Shown: one piece after another, positions 12,301 to 24,684 of the stretch
Numbering within the stretch: the stretch's first letter is position 1
How the letters are laid out: each line of letters starts with the position of its first letter
Assembly: GCA_029449245.1 (NCBI GenBank)
Contig: JANATF010000006.1
Location: 372,001 to 436,000, forward strand
DNA length: 64,000 bases
Origin: Mortierella alpina
Lineage: Eukaryota; Mortierellomycota; Mortierellomycetes; Mortierellales; Mortierellaceae
Direction of reading: 5' to 3'
Notes under the pieces: generated by a model
The model's input: only the letters and a program-made list of their open reading frames with translations
Database searches by the model: none
What the model was told of the DNA's origin: nothing
Translations under genes and position numbers: made by a program

Positions 12301-14375
12301 GCGTTTGATTCGCCGTCGTTCATATTTCTCTGTTGTTAAGAAAACAATAGCAAAATTAACATTTTCTTTTTGCCAGGGCCCAGATTCAGAGGTACAGTGG
12401 TATATACACAATTAACCGTACGGCTGTACACTGGCAAGCTGATCGCGCTTCGCATCTGTCTGTGAGCTAGACCCAGCACTCCTGCTTCATGACGATCGGA
12501 TGGAGCGAACCCTGTCAAGACTGTATGCTGCAAGATGGCTACACGACCGACAGCTTAGGAATAGGGGCACCTTCTGTGCATCCAAGGGAAAAAAAAGTAG
12601 ATATTACATGAGCACAGAAACCACACACCGTATTTAATTGTTCGATCATTCAATGGGCAAACAGAAAAAGCAGCGTTTCCAATGTATGCACAATAAGCGT
12701 GCTGACAATTGCTGCAGGACGGAGTGGCCTGCTGCCCTGGCCCTGCACGCGCCGAGGGTCAGTCATCGCTCGTTTAAGTGGTGCCTTCTTCGATTTGCTT
12801 AGGCATGACAAACAATTATGAGACCCTCGGAAGCGTCCAGTGTCATTTGTCGAGGAAATGCTCGTGCGGATTCTCCTCCACAGCCGCGCGTGGGGCAACT
12901 TTCACAAGTTCACTTGGCCGGATACAGTATGTGCTTGACAATCAATTGCCTTGGTCGCCTGCCAAACGTAAATCGGTGAACGGTTGGGCACAAGACAACA
13001 AACCGGTCATGAGAGGGACACCTTGTCAAAGTAGATTCTCGCCCCTCTCATCTCGAGAGTAGCCTGTGGTAGCCGAAGTGAAAACTCTGTTTTCTATATT
13101 ACAAAGTATCTTTTAATCTTTATTGTATTTGGATGCTTTCTCTCACTTCGTCTTGCTTGCTCTGGCTCTCATGTCGAATATCTATCGATGTATCTATTCA
13201 ACGATGTCAATTGCGGCTCAACTGTTGAATGGGGGAGGGCCACATTTACTCCGTTTTTTATGTTCAAGAGGGTGTTCATATGCCGGTGTGGATGTACTCT
13301 TCAATTGAGTAGACGTATTCAGTGTTTCGTGTTTGTTTAGACGCTACTTACTTTATCGGCCATGAGCAAATGGTTGAGTATGGTCAGGGTACTTTGACCT
13401 GTTCTCCACCCTCTCCTCCACCCTCTCCCCACGGACATTACCCACCTACTACTGTACCCTGCCAGTTTGCCGCTTGAATACATGCTGGGTTTATAACAGT
13501 AGACTTGTTTTTTACTTCATTTCTGACCCAATTTGCTGCTGCTCTTTCTTTCTTCTCCTCCCTTCTCTTTTTCTCTTTCACCTCCTCACCCGCCACGTCT
13601 ACCCTGCTTCCTTTCTTATCCATCTCGACCGCACCAACACCACCCATCCTCCGTCTACATCCCTCCTCCTCCTCACATCCTCACACTCCTTCACTACTTG
13701 ATGCTGTCTGATTAACAGCCTTCATTATCTATACCCTCCCGCCCTTACTGACGTCAGGCCCTTTCCACGCGCAACCTTGCAGCTTTTGGAGAAAGAAGAG
13801 TAGAATCTGCTTGGAGCAGATATATCGACGAGACCAACACAGCTGCGCTCGACTTGTAAGTCGCTTCTCTCTCCTCCAAAAAAGAGCGATGGCCCTACCA
13901 TTGCAGATTGAAAGCAGCTACTCTTTTTAGTCCCTTCTCCCACGGCGGGGTTTGACTCTGATTGATATTTCTCACACCTGCCTGAAATTGTACCTGAATT
14001 CCAAGCCTTTAAAGGGTTTACTTCGGCTCTGCATTCCCGGGCGACCTTGCTCGTAGCCCTTTCCCTTCCTCCACCTGTCGCACTTCGTACTTTCCTTCAC
14101 AGCCTTATCCATGATCCATCGTTACAATCACCCATCGTTCGTTAATATAAACTCCAAGCATAGCCCCCTCTTGAACCTCTTGCTCCTTCTGTCTGTGGGA
14201 CCTGATCTCAATTTCAGCACAGTCAGCCGATATCGCTTTCACTGATTATCCTGTCCCCTCCCTCCACCATCACAACTGTGTGCTACAAACAATTGATAAC
14301 GCCATGTTCGTGCTTGATACCTGCGCGACACCACTTGTGGATACCTCGGCCCTGCAGCAGCACGAGGGCGTGGGC

Positions 14376-14393
14376 AAAAAAAAAAAAAAAAAA
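14376..14393. repeat. Poly-A run (18 A)
   Basis: An uninterrupted A tract on the plus strand about 360 bp upstream of the pseudokinase start. It may be a nucleosome-depleting promoter element or simple slippage. Confidence 0.9.
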
Positions 14394-14754
14394 TTGGCAT
14401 TAGAGCCGATATTGCGGCGAAGCCTCGTGAGAGCACTCGAGCAGACCGAGGGAGAGGGAGAGAGGCGAGTGTGAGAGATGACCATTGGGAGCAGCTCAAG
14501 GTTGACTTTGAATGCCAATGCTCGATCTCGCACTCGCTGGTTTCTACATCTCGGGCGCACTTTTGAACTCTCTGCTGAATAACACAAATAGAAGGGTCAC
14601 TTGCGTTGGGCTTTTTTTGTTCCTTCTATTCTCACCATCCTGTCCTTTATGGTTACGCCCATACTGACTTACATGCAATGGAGTTGCGACTATCGACTCA
14701 TCAAAAACCACCTTTCTTGCTCTTGCACTAGTACATTACAGGTACACTTGAATA

Positions 14755-17284
14755 ATGACTGTTCCCGACATCCCTGTGGAGCAGAATATTCTGCAGATAC
14801 TTCACCAGTCTGCACCGGAAATCCCCTTTGGAGACATCGAACACATCATCTATGACGCCCACATTCCCGGCCGATATGGCAGTATCCACACCGGGCGCTG
14901 GAGAGGACACGAAGTCGAGCTCAGAGAGCCATTCGGAGACTTGTCGACAATCGAGAGAGAGGCGCGCTTGCTATATAAACTGGGCAACCGCTGCCCTCAA
15001 ATCCTCGCTCTCCACGGATACACGATCGATCCCTCAACGTCGATCCCATTTATGGTCGTCCAACACAACGAGCACGGTACCCTTCACTCCTATCTCCAGA
15101 ACTTCAATCCTCACTTGACTTGGCCAGATCGATACAATCTTGCTCTGGACATTGCCCTGGGCCTCCGGTATCTCCATTACAAGGGCTACCGCCACCGCCA
15201 TCTTCATTCTGCCAGCATCTTGATTGACACCAATGGATCTGCTGTTCTTTCAGACTTTGGATCGACCCGCGACACCGAGGTGATCTCCTCGCGCGAGCAT
15301 CCAGCTCGCATGGGATACATTGCACCAGAGCGCCTCACCAAGAATGGCACGCGATATTCTATTGAGTGCGATATCTACTCGCTCGGAATGGTCTTTTGGG
15401 AAATCTCAAGTGGTCGACCCCCCTTTGAAAGTTTGATTGCCAACTGTAGTTTGGAGGATGGATCATTGATGAGTCTAGCCCAGAATATTGTGTCTGGCCG
15501 TCGTGAACGTCCTGTGGATGGCACAGATCCCATCTTTGAAGACCTTTATACCCGCTGCTGGCACCCTAACCCCCTGGAGCGACCTTCGATTGACTGGATC
15601 GTCCAGACGTTGGGTGTCCTCTTGAAGCAACCCTCCGGCTCCTTGCTGCGCCAAATTGAAGATCTAACTCTTGGTAAGTCATGCGAGAAAAAGACCATAT
15701 GCACCCACTGCATGTCTTTAAAGTGCGCAATGCATGCACGAGACGTACCCGCGGACGTATGTGTTTGTCGAGAAGTAAAGTATCATGGGCGCTCACCAAT
15801 AATCTCTCTCGTTTATTCCCCCCCCCCCTTCCCGTTGCTGTCTGTGTACTCTCCTGCTCGTTGCATGTCTCGCACTATCGCTAACAGAGGACCAACCTAA
15901 AAAGCCCGCCTATTCCGCCAAGGCTTCCTCCCGTGATTCTCAAGGCTCCACCGCCTCCCGGTCCATCAAATCCTCAAGGTCCCACTCTGTTGACCATGAC
16001 CGCGACTCTCCTAGTCCAATGCTGCGATCCCGCGAGCTGCTCATGTCCCCGAGAGAGCCCGAATATCCTCAGGGATCACCTGTGCCTCCTCCGATCCCTC
16101 CTGTTTCTCACAGAAGAAAAATGTCTGCAGTCTCGTCGATGGGACCCTCCATGCGATCCATGTCGATTAGCAGCGGCAGCTCCACTGGATCCTCGTCCCA
16201 CAGTGGCGGACCTGCCATCCCTGCAAGAGACTCACGCCGCGTGTCGACAATGTCCTCAGTGAGTTCCAATGAGACACCAAAGTACGACATGCCGGCGAAG
16301 CAACGCCGCAGCCCCCAAAACATCTGGAAGGCCTGCCAGGAAGGATCTGTCGAGCTGACAGAATGGCACATACTCTCAAATAGCGCCAACCCCAATGGCT
16401 TGATATGTCTGCCTCCCTACTCGCAGCTGGCAGAGATTGCGCCAATCCACGTTGCCTGCTTCTATCAGCCTGAGAACTTGCTGGCTATCCTCAAAACTCT
16501 GGAGCGCCATGGCGCTGTGATGCAGCTGGTGACGACCCTGACCCATCAATCCGCTCTGCACATTCTGCTTGAACATGCGACGAATTATGACGTCGCCCTC
16601 GAGGTGTGTCGATTCTTGATGCTAGAGTGCAACCTTAGAGTGAACGATCAGGACAGTCGCGGAGTGACACCTTTCCACAAGTTTCTCAAGAACCCGTATC
16701 TCAGCGCGCGTCCTTCAGTGGCTGGATCGGAGCTCTATGTACTTCTCCGCGACCGTGGAGAAGCCAACCTCAGCTTGGAGTCGCAGCATGAAGGCAATGG
16801 ACTTGGCTTCGCGGCTAGATACCTCCGTGTGGATCTTTTAAAGCTGTTCCTCCTGACGGATCTTGCAGTTTCGGACCCTCGCAGCTTGGGCTATGCTCTT
16901 AGTCAAGTCGAGGCGCCACTGAGCGAGAGCCGCCCTTCAAAAAGTGCCCAGGACTTATGTCGCGCCATACTGATGGAATGGACTGGAGATCGTGGCGAAA
17001 CCAAACGTATTCAAATGGCAGAGCGTGTGCTGGAACACCAAGGACTCTTGGCCTCAGGATCACCCATGTCGTCAGGATCATCCTCGCCCTCGGGTCCAAA
17101 GGCTCGCAAGCAAAGCATCGGCCTATTGAGCCTTGGCAAGTCCAAAAAGAGCAAGGACGTGCCTGCTGTGCCCGAGTTGCCCTCCAAGGTGGCGAACGAG
17201 GTGGAGGTGGCACGAAAGATCTTGCAGAGCACTGTTGCCAAGCAGCAAAAGCTGAAGACCTTCATGGCTCAATCTGGTTTCTAG
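14755..17284 (+). CDS. TKL-like pseudokinase with ankyrin-like C-terminal region
   Basis: Two exons, 14755-15673 and 15888-17284, give 771 residues (phase 1 junction, branch-like CTAAC directly before the acceptor). Residues about 27-292 form a protein-kinase fold of tyrosine-kinase-like type: glycine-loop remnant IPGRYGSIHTG, HRHLHSASIL catalytic loop, DFGS at 167-170, APE at 190-192, then CDIYSLGMVFWE and a C-lobe ending in RCWHPNPLERPS. Key residues are altered. The VAIK lysine position reads Arg57 (VELRE), the HRD aspartate is His149, and the Mg-binding Asn is Ser154, while DFG is kept. This predicts a catalytically dead kinase. A Ser-rich linker follows. Residues about 490-630 then carry degenerate ankyrin-like repeats (IAPIHVACFYQPENLLAIL, SALHILLEHA, VTPFHKFLKNP). 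The C-terminus is basic and helical. The likely role is a signalling scaffold; partners are unknown. Confidence 0.85.
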
Positions 17285-17512
17285 GTGTCCAATCTCCCGC
17301 TGAAGACCCCCTTACTTTTCCTTATCATACCCCAATTTTTACGCGCTTCATCTTTTGACATCAATCTGAACTTGTACATATCATTTTTCTTCCCGCTCTC
17401 CGTTTTTGTATAGCCCTCACCTTTTGTGCCACCCACTTTTTTCTCTGAACGAACGCCCTCCCCACCACGCTTCCTCTCAATTCCTCCAGCATCTCTCCAT
17501 CAACCGACATGA

Positions 17513-17518
17513 AATAAA
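17513..17518 (+). terminator. Candidate poly(A) signal AATAAA of the pseudokinase gene
   Basis: A canonical AATAAA lies about 230 nt after the stop codon, in a T/C-rich 3' flank that contains TTGTACAT and TTTTTGTATAG-like positioning elements. Assignment is by position only. Confidence 0.45.
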
Positions 17519-18937
17519 ACCCTATTCATATTAGTCTGACTTGATTATGGCATACTGTTTGTCGGTCTATTTGTTGAAGGTACCAACGAAGCGATCGGAG
17601 ACTTTGAGCTGGGCAAAGAGTGCAATTTCCAGAGGACAATGCGGTCTTCTGACTACATTTTTCATCGCGTTCGAGTTTTGCGCTTGTAAAATGCTCGGAC
17701 CCCCTCGTTACGCGTTGTATCCAATAACCATGGGGTGATTATGCTTGTGCATACATACAACAACAGCATAAAGAAAATATAAACAGCCCCTGCCGCCCGC
17801 GCTAGCTTTTTTTATATATATATTTTTGTGCAAGTGTTTCTCCCTCGTTTGATTCGCCTTCGTTTGTTAGATGTGCTTGCAGATCGGAGGGACAAGACGG
17901 CCGGTTGGTTCGTAAGCAAAAGAGCGTCGGTCAGTTTCGCGGGAAACAAGATCTAAGCAGGCTCGCAAGACCCTCCTCCCTCCTCTCATGCAGGCATACT
18001 TCCCCTTCCCCCCTTCCCCCTTGTACAGCGCAAGCACAAGCGCAACAAACACAAACACACAGTCGGCGAGAAGGAAAAAGGTGACACCCACAAACCTTCG
18101 TCTGCGCGGCATCCATCCTTCGGCGAGTTCCCTTTCAAAAAAAAAAGAATGCCTTGCGCGGCAAACGAGTGCTCGATTAACTGCTTGTCCTTTTGACGGC
18201 CATGTTAAGGTATAATTGCATGTAGTGCTACTCTACATAGCAGGTACATCCAGGAACATCAAAAACAGCGGCACCAATATACTGCACTTTTACCCCCCCG
18301 TGCTGCTGTGATGAACCTAATATCCACCTTCAGGGCACAAACCTCTCGTGGCTCAAGAGCCTTTGGCCTGCTGAATATCCACATATCTATGCAGTCTGAA
18401 CTAAATATATCACAACTGCTCATCAGGGAGTTGCTCTTTCCTCTTGGACTCATAGCACAATGACACTCGCGAATTACAACAGCCTCGCCCCTTGAGGGAC
18501 GTTCCTGCTCATGCCCTACAGGTCATCAATCAAATGTGTGCATAGGGATTGCACGCTCAAGCTTCCCGCGCAATGTCAGGTACGCCAGACGCTATTCTAT
18601 TCAGGGTTTCGTATGACCCCTTGCTTGCGCTGCACGAGCGCGAGTGTCGGCACGGATTGTTGATGATTTTCACCAATCAACAACATACATCTATCATATT
18701 CCAAGTACTCCCCATCCACATTGACATCCCACTTGCACGGGCTATCTCCTCGCTCATACTCTAATAGCTCACGCTAGCACCCGTAGACCCCCACCCCTTG
18801 CAATTACTGTTCGCCGTATCCTTCGCACCAGCAGCCGCTTTAAATGTATATCCGCATTACATTGTTTCCATCATTATGTTAAAGTGATAATACAACCGTT
18901 GCAGGGCTTACCAGGAATACTGACCCCAGAAAATTGC

Positions 18938-18961
18938 ATGTACTGTGCATGAACAGTACAT
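18938..18961. promoter_or_regulatory. Perfect inverted repeat ATGTACTGT / ACAGTACAT
   Basis: Two exact 9-nt arms are separated by 6 nt (GCATGA). It could be a dimeric transcription-factor site or a short RNA hairpin. The core ACAGTAC/GTACTGT recurs in other non-coding parts of the window. Confidence 0.5.
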
Positions 18962-21197
18962 CCGTGCGGCTTGCTTCAGAGAAGCGGGAGTGTTTTGGCG
19001 ACTGTGGGTGCACAATTGAAGCACACGGGATTGCGCGGTCTATTCGGTTGCCTACTCTGCCTTTGCTTAGCGCATTGGCCGTTAGACATCTGTGTCATAC
19101 AGTTGGAGGCAATCCGGCAGTTAGGACACTGCCTCACTGAGCAGCAGGCCCTTGGAGAACAAAAAGCAGTAGCAAGGACATGTCGTGCTTTGACAGCGTC
19201 TCCCTTCCTCACTCCTTTATCGCGCTGTGAGAGCAAGTTGCCTCCGTCTCCTGAGATTTTCCTTGCCCTTTGCTTTGCTCACCGTCCCACTGACGCACCT
19301 CCTGCTCCTCTTCCCTCCTAATACTTCCATCATCTTTTCGTTCTCGAGGTTGGGTGTCTGCTCTCCTTTTTCTCGCTTCTCCCTCGAGCCAACTGCCGCA
19401 ATTCTTTTTCATCTACAGTACACATCTCGTCCCTTCCCTGCTCTCCTTCTCATCCCTTTGTTCCCTTGTTACAGCACCTCACCTGGCAGCTTTGCACCTA
19501 CTCCTTCTTCCTCGTCGTATCTTGTCCTCCTCCTCTTCCCTCCTCCTTTTTTCTCCTTCAGCCCTCTTCCTTGACACATCACCTCCGGATTTTCACCACG
19601 GTCAAGCAGGCCCATACCAGATAGATTCCATAGGCAGGAGAAAAAAAAACCTCCTGTGCTCAGCAACGCACCTACTCCTTTTCTGATCCGTGTTTTGTTT
19701 CCCGCAAACATTCAGATACGCTGCTACCCCTCCCAAACATCATCTTCCCTCGAGGCTGCGTCTGCACGTCTTTTCCACCAACAGGGAAAAACTAGTACGA
19801 GGTGAGAAAAAAAACAAGACAAGAAAGTGTCTATATCCTCTGGTTGTCCCTAAGCACCCCCTTTCCCTCGCGGCTTCCCGATCCGTTGGTGTACACACGA
19901 AACTCCTTCGTTTTACAGTCGCCCCATCTCGACTTTCTCGCACATGCAACATTTCCCACCCGTTGGCCTTTTTGCTCTCTTGATCTACCTTGCTTTCTCC
20001 ACTCTTCGGTCTCCCGTTTCTCTTTCTCAATCGTTTCGCACTGTTCTTGCACTTTTAGCAATTGTCTGCCATACAACGTTTTAAATCGGTTTCTTCATAC
20101 CTGCCCTCCTTGCTTAGCTCCTTGTAGACCTCCTGACGACTTCAACAGCCAAAATCCTTTCTTGTGTTGCTAGCTCCCCTTCATCGAATCCCAGCGCCTT
20201 CAAACAGCCCCTACAGCCAGAAAATAACGGATCGAGAGCTCTCCAGCGGCAGCAGGTTCATTATCGCACCTTTTCATTCCTTCTCCTACGTACAAATCCC
20301 TTCTCCTTAAGGCGGGTGCTTCGAGTTCTGCCCACCGTGTTTACCTCAACAGCATATTTCCTTTTGTTGCTTTGCACTCTAGTCCTTTTGTCTAGTCCTT
20401 TTTCGCCCTGCACTGCAACCTCCTCTTTCTCCTCTATCCCTTCCAAGTCTGTCATCGCCCTCTGTCTCCTGCGGACAATCTTCTTGTCTCTGTATCTTCT
20501 TTCGGCCCGAGTGTACAACGGGCGCGCCTGAGGGTCCTTGGGAGCCAAAAATTCATTCAGTTCCAGAGCAATTGCTTCCTTTTTTCGTTGCTGTTGTTGT
20601 TTCCTCTTTGATATACTTTCCTTCGAACCTTCCTTTACTCGCTGTTCTTTTCACTCGTCTCTTGCATCTGATTATCTTTCCTTGGAACTCTCGTTACACT
20701 CCCCAGACAGCTTCCTAAGACTCTTTGAACACACCGCGTTGTAATCGCACGTTCGTGAAGCGAGGGACGTTCGTTCGGCGACAAAAACAAAACCAACAAA
20801 AACAAGATTCATTAACAGCTCTGCATCCTTGTTGTCACATCATCACTGGCCATTTCGCGTTTCTCACCCCTGCAGACGATCTTAAGCACATAGATCCCTT
20901 TAAAGTAGCCCACAAAGGTATGTCACACCCCAGCCCTCAGTTTGCGCGTTCGTTGTACGCTTGATGTACGCGCGTAGACACCCTCCAATGCCTCCATCGT
21001 TCAGTCAAACCGCTGCACTGCGATGAAGGAAGTAATATGCACACGACGTGATTACAAAACTGGCATGCTGCTGATGCGCCTTTCCTTTCCCCCCCCCTTC
21101 ACTTTATCATACTGCCTGTCGCATATCATCATTTACACAACGATGCAGCCGCCCCACAAACGACCGTCTGCTCGAACGTATATCTTCTACCGAAGGC

Positions 21198-24100
21198 ATG
21201 ATGTCAACTATGTCTGCAATGCTCTCCTCCAGCTCGGTCAATGCATCGGGCTCACCACCACCACCGCCACACGCAGCAACGCACGGTCACTCCACATACA
21301 GCAGCTGCATCAGCAAAAGTTATCCCTCGTTTCCAGGTTCAGCACCCGCCTCACCCAGTCAGTCAGCACATCCATCCATATACCCTGCTCCATCATCTCC
21401 TCGTATGGTCTATTCATCCATGCTTGAAGGAAGTGAACCTCGACGGAGTTCTGTACCCATCCTGTCCATGTCGTCCTCTTCCTCATCTTCATCGTCACCC
21501 TTTGAGCAAAGTCAACGAGAGCCCGTCAGTGAGCGGCGTACAATGGCTTCTTATGCTTCAAGTCAGCATCACGATAGTCAAGGACATAATTACCCGCCCT
21601 TGCCGCCTCCTTACCCATCACACAACGCACCACCATCAGGACCGCGATCCAGTTGGACTGGCTATACCACACACCCCGATGCGGACCGCTTTCATTCCCA
21701 GAGAGGAGCATCAGGAAACGGACTTGGCGGCACGTATGGTGCTCATGACGACTACCATCATTCTCCTAGCCACGGATCTTACCATCCAGTAGGCAACGCG
21801 ATTTACCGGGCTAATAACAGCAGCAGCAACAGCTTGGAGGATCCTCACCGAGAAGGCTCGTACTCGTCGGAGCACCTTCAGAATGCATATCATGACTATT
21901 ACAATGGAGGGCACAAAAGTGGTTCAATCAGCAACGGTGGACAAGAGTCCATGGCCATGGCCATGATGGGTAACAAACACCGCAACAACTCCGTTTCATC
22001 CAACGCCAGCCATTCGAGTTCCTCTTCGCAGCAGCAGGCCAACAAACATCCTTGCAAGTTCCCTGCCTGTGGCTGGAGCTTTAAACGATTTGAGCATCTT
22101 AAGCGTCATATGCTGGTCCACACCAAGGAGCGACCATTCGTGTGCGACTTTCATGGTTGCGACAAGACGTTTAGTCGCTCCGACAACTTTTCGGCACATT
22201 TGCGGACGCACACCAAAAAATCGATGCACATGCGACGGTTCGATCGGCAGTTTGCAATGATAGAGCCCATCAGGACCACCTTTGGAAGCGGTCATGGTGT
22301 TGGTGGCGGTAGTGCTTGCGGCGGATCCGCATTGTCAACAGGCGATGTGCCTGGAAGCGCTGTCCCTGGGGATCGCGATTACGCTCACGGTCATCACGGC
22401 GGAGAATACGCGCCTCATCGACACAGCATTGCGGGCTATCCAAGTTTCTCAGAGTCGCGGTCACCGCTTCAGGCACCGGGTGGATATCCTTCCCATGGCA
22501 TCCCTGCAGCAGGTAAATATCGGCATGGTCCTAGACCTATGTATTTGTCCTACGTTGGATTAGCAGCGATCATCATACTAAACAACCCCCATGCGCACAA
22601 CTTTTCTTACTTCTCAAATCCAACTCGCACAGGCCACGATAACAACAGCGGCGTGCGCTCCACGTGGAGTCCGTACAAGTGTCCATCAGAGGGACAGCCC
22701 GACTACTCCTCGGTCGGTCACAACCATCACCATCGCCAGAGCATTTCGGGTGTGCATCCTCTAGATTCACCTACCTCGGACAGCCTGAGCAATATCGTCC
22801 CAAAGTTCAATACCATCAAGTTGGATTTAAAGGGAGTTCCGAACACGAGCGGCAGTCAAGAGGGGCCAGATCCTCGAAATGTCCAGCAAAGCATTCATGG
22901 CCAGTACTCAACGGACGAGCGATACAACAATAGCCAAGGCTATACACAGCAGCACCGTTACTCGGCTCCTGAGATTGATCCAATCGTGAAGGGGATGAAC
23001 CACAGCCCCGCACTCTCCTCACAGCAATCGCATTACGAGCAGCAGGATCACAGTCGAGAGAATGGTGGTCGTGGCTCTGACGGTCATCTGTTCCATACCG
23101 GCAGTATTACGGGCCACGAGAGTGCCAACCCCAACCCCAACGGAGAATCGCCTACTCCAGCTCATCGGGGCGCCGGTGTCGCGTCCGCTGCAAACACAGA
23201 CTACAGAGGTGTTACAGCTGACTTTCCAGCATCCATCGCGTCACATTTCATGCCAGGACATGCCAGCCAACAGGAAGAGGCACAAGAAGACGGCGAAGAC
23301 GGTGAAGACGACGAAGGTGATGATGATGAAGACGAGTCCGGCGGCAATGGCAGTAAGGATTACAAGTTTGCCCACAACACAGCAAACGACCCTCACTCAT
23401 CGTATCAGCGTCTGAACCGATCCGCGTCTCCTCCTCGAGCGATGGACTTTAGAACCTACGCGGACGACAGTCATGACTCGAGCGCCATGAACGAGGATGG
23501 ACGAAGCCGTCATCATCGCTCCTCGTCGAGCAGCCAAGGAACCACGACCTACAATGGCGACTATCAGCACCACCGCCATTCGACAGGCGCGGCAGGATAC
23601 CCGTCGACTGTACACATGCACAGCCATTCCTCTGCAGAAGATGGCTCTTACAACCACCATCACCATCACCACTCATCGCACCCCCAACAGGCTGTGTCGT
23701 CCACGGGTTATACTGGTCCACAAGGGTATCATCACGCAGCTTCATCATCGCCGTCTTTGGGCTTGTTCCAGTCACATCACCATGCACCGTACTCACCATT
23801 GCTGAACGGCGGAATGGACTCAATTCCAACTTCTGGTGACTTGTCGAGGACGGCTCATCATCATCATCATCATCCTCAACATCCACATCCACATCATCAT
23901 CATCCCATGTCGATGTCGGCTTCTGGTAGTATCAGCAGCAGTATGGCTCCAAGTGCACATCACCATCATCACCATCATCCAGGATATCCCCAGCACTCGT
24001 CGAGAATGAGCAGCATGCGACCTAGGAGCATGTCCTCATCCGCCAAGAATCATTTCTGTTCCGTGCCCGGTTGCATGAAACGATTCAAGCGGTTGGAGCA

Positions 24101-24379
24101 TTTGAAGCGACATATCAAGACCCATACGCTCGAGAGACCCTTCGCGTGCTCGACTGTTGGATGCAACAAGCGCTTCTCCCGGTCAGATAATCTCTGTAAG
24201 TCGAGAGGTTTCCTTCCTGGAACGGGGGGTTTCCTTGCTTCCTTGCTTCCTTGCTTCCTTGCTGAAAGTTGTCAATCTGACCCTTTTCTCTTGTTTTGCT
24301 GTGGTTAATAGCTCAACATATCAAAACGCATCAGCGTCAGCTTATGAGCAAGTCCCTCTGGAAGCAGCGCCCTCTATAG
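21198..24379 (+). CDS. C2H2 zinc-finger transcription factor A (four fingers in two pairs)
   Basis: Three exons, 21198-22512, 22633-24195 and 24312-24379, give 981 residues. Intron 1 is 120 nt and in frame, so an uninterrupted ORF reads through it; donor AG|GTAAAT, acceptor CACAG, phase 1. Intron 2 splits the last finger after SDNL. Finger pair 1 (residues about 282-340) and pair 2 (about 910-968) are both C-x4-C-x12-H-x3-H, with FKR-EHLKRH helices in fingers 1 and 3 and FSRSDN in fingers 2 and 4. The long middle is Ser-, Gln- and His-rich with several poly-His runs (His-rich segments at DNA 23650-23980) and a conserved block IVPKFNTIKLDLKGVP near residue 490. The N-terminus is Ser/Pro/His-rich. 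It is presumably a nuclear DNA-binding regulator; target genes are unknown. The start is the first in-frame ATG after a long CT-rich leader. Its paralogue lies at 54681-57661. Confidence 0.88.
24231..24263. repeat. CTTGCTTC tandem repeat in the last intron of zinc-finger gene A
   Basis: About four 8-bp units of CTTCCTTG/CTTGCTTC lie between donor and acceptor of the final intron. The tract is pyrimidine-rich and may enhance acceptor use; copy number is likely variable. Confidence 0.85.
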
Positions 24380-24684
24380 CCATCCCACACTCCATTGTAA
24401 ATATAATGTTGATTCGTACTTGAAGCGTAAAAATAAGGGTGCGTCCAATAGTGATATATTTTGTTGGTAGCAAAAAAAAGAAAAAAAAAAAGAAAAGTAG
24501 GAGTTGTAGTATTTAGGTCCTGCTCGATCCACGTTGGCCCGATAGAGCTTTTCAAGAGAAAGAACAACGGAGAATGAGAAAAAGAGAAGGAAGAAAAAGA
24601 AAAGACAAAGGAAGATCAATACCGTATTCAGAGCGCGTTTCAATCTTGCTCCATCCTTCACCCAAAATACAGAAGCCCATTGTG
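24380..24684. other. Convergent 3' flanks of zinc-finger gene A and the J-protein gene
   Basis: The 305 bp between convergent stops is AT- and A-rich, with an A/G-rich stretch around 24471-24496. It contains only 3' UTR material as far as I can see. Confidence 0.4.

Larger units (their letters stand above)
8945..14754. other. 5.8 kb gene-poor region
   Basis: I find no ORF with a recognisable domain or credible codon pattern. The longest candidate (9540-9911 minus, 123 codons) looks like chance. The region contains a G14 run (9338-9351), a GA tract (about 10360-10374), an A18 run (14376-14393) and several ACAGTAC/GTACTGT palindromic motifs (near 9926, 9999-10010, 10152-10170). From about 13530 the plus strand is CT-rich (13530-13700 and on), probably promoter and long leader of the pseudokinase gene. 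An unannotated non-coding transcript is possible but cannot be shown. Confidence 0.5.
17285..21197. other. 3.9 kb gap: pseudokinase 3' flank and long CT-rich leader of zinc-finger gene A
   Basis: No credible coding gene is seen. A perfect 9-bp inverted repeat (ATGTACTGT, 6-nt spacer, ACAGTACAT) lies at 18938-18961, and ACAGTAC recurs near 19416. From about 19200 to 20720 the plus strand is strongly pyrimidine-rich, so the ORFs there give Ser/Leu/Phe/Pro low-complexity peptides. This looks like promoter and long 5' UTR of the next gene. A GTATGT donor-like site near 20918 suggests a possible 5'-UTR intron, which I cannot confirm. Confidence 0.5.
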
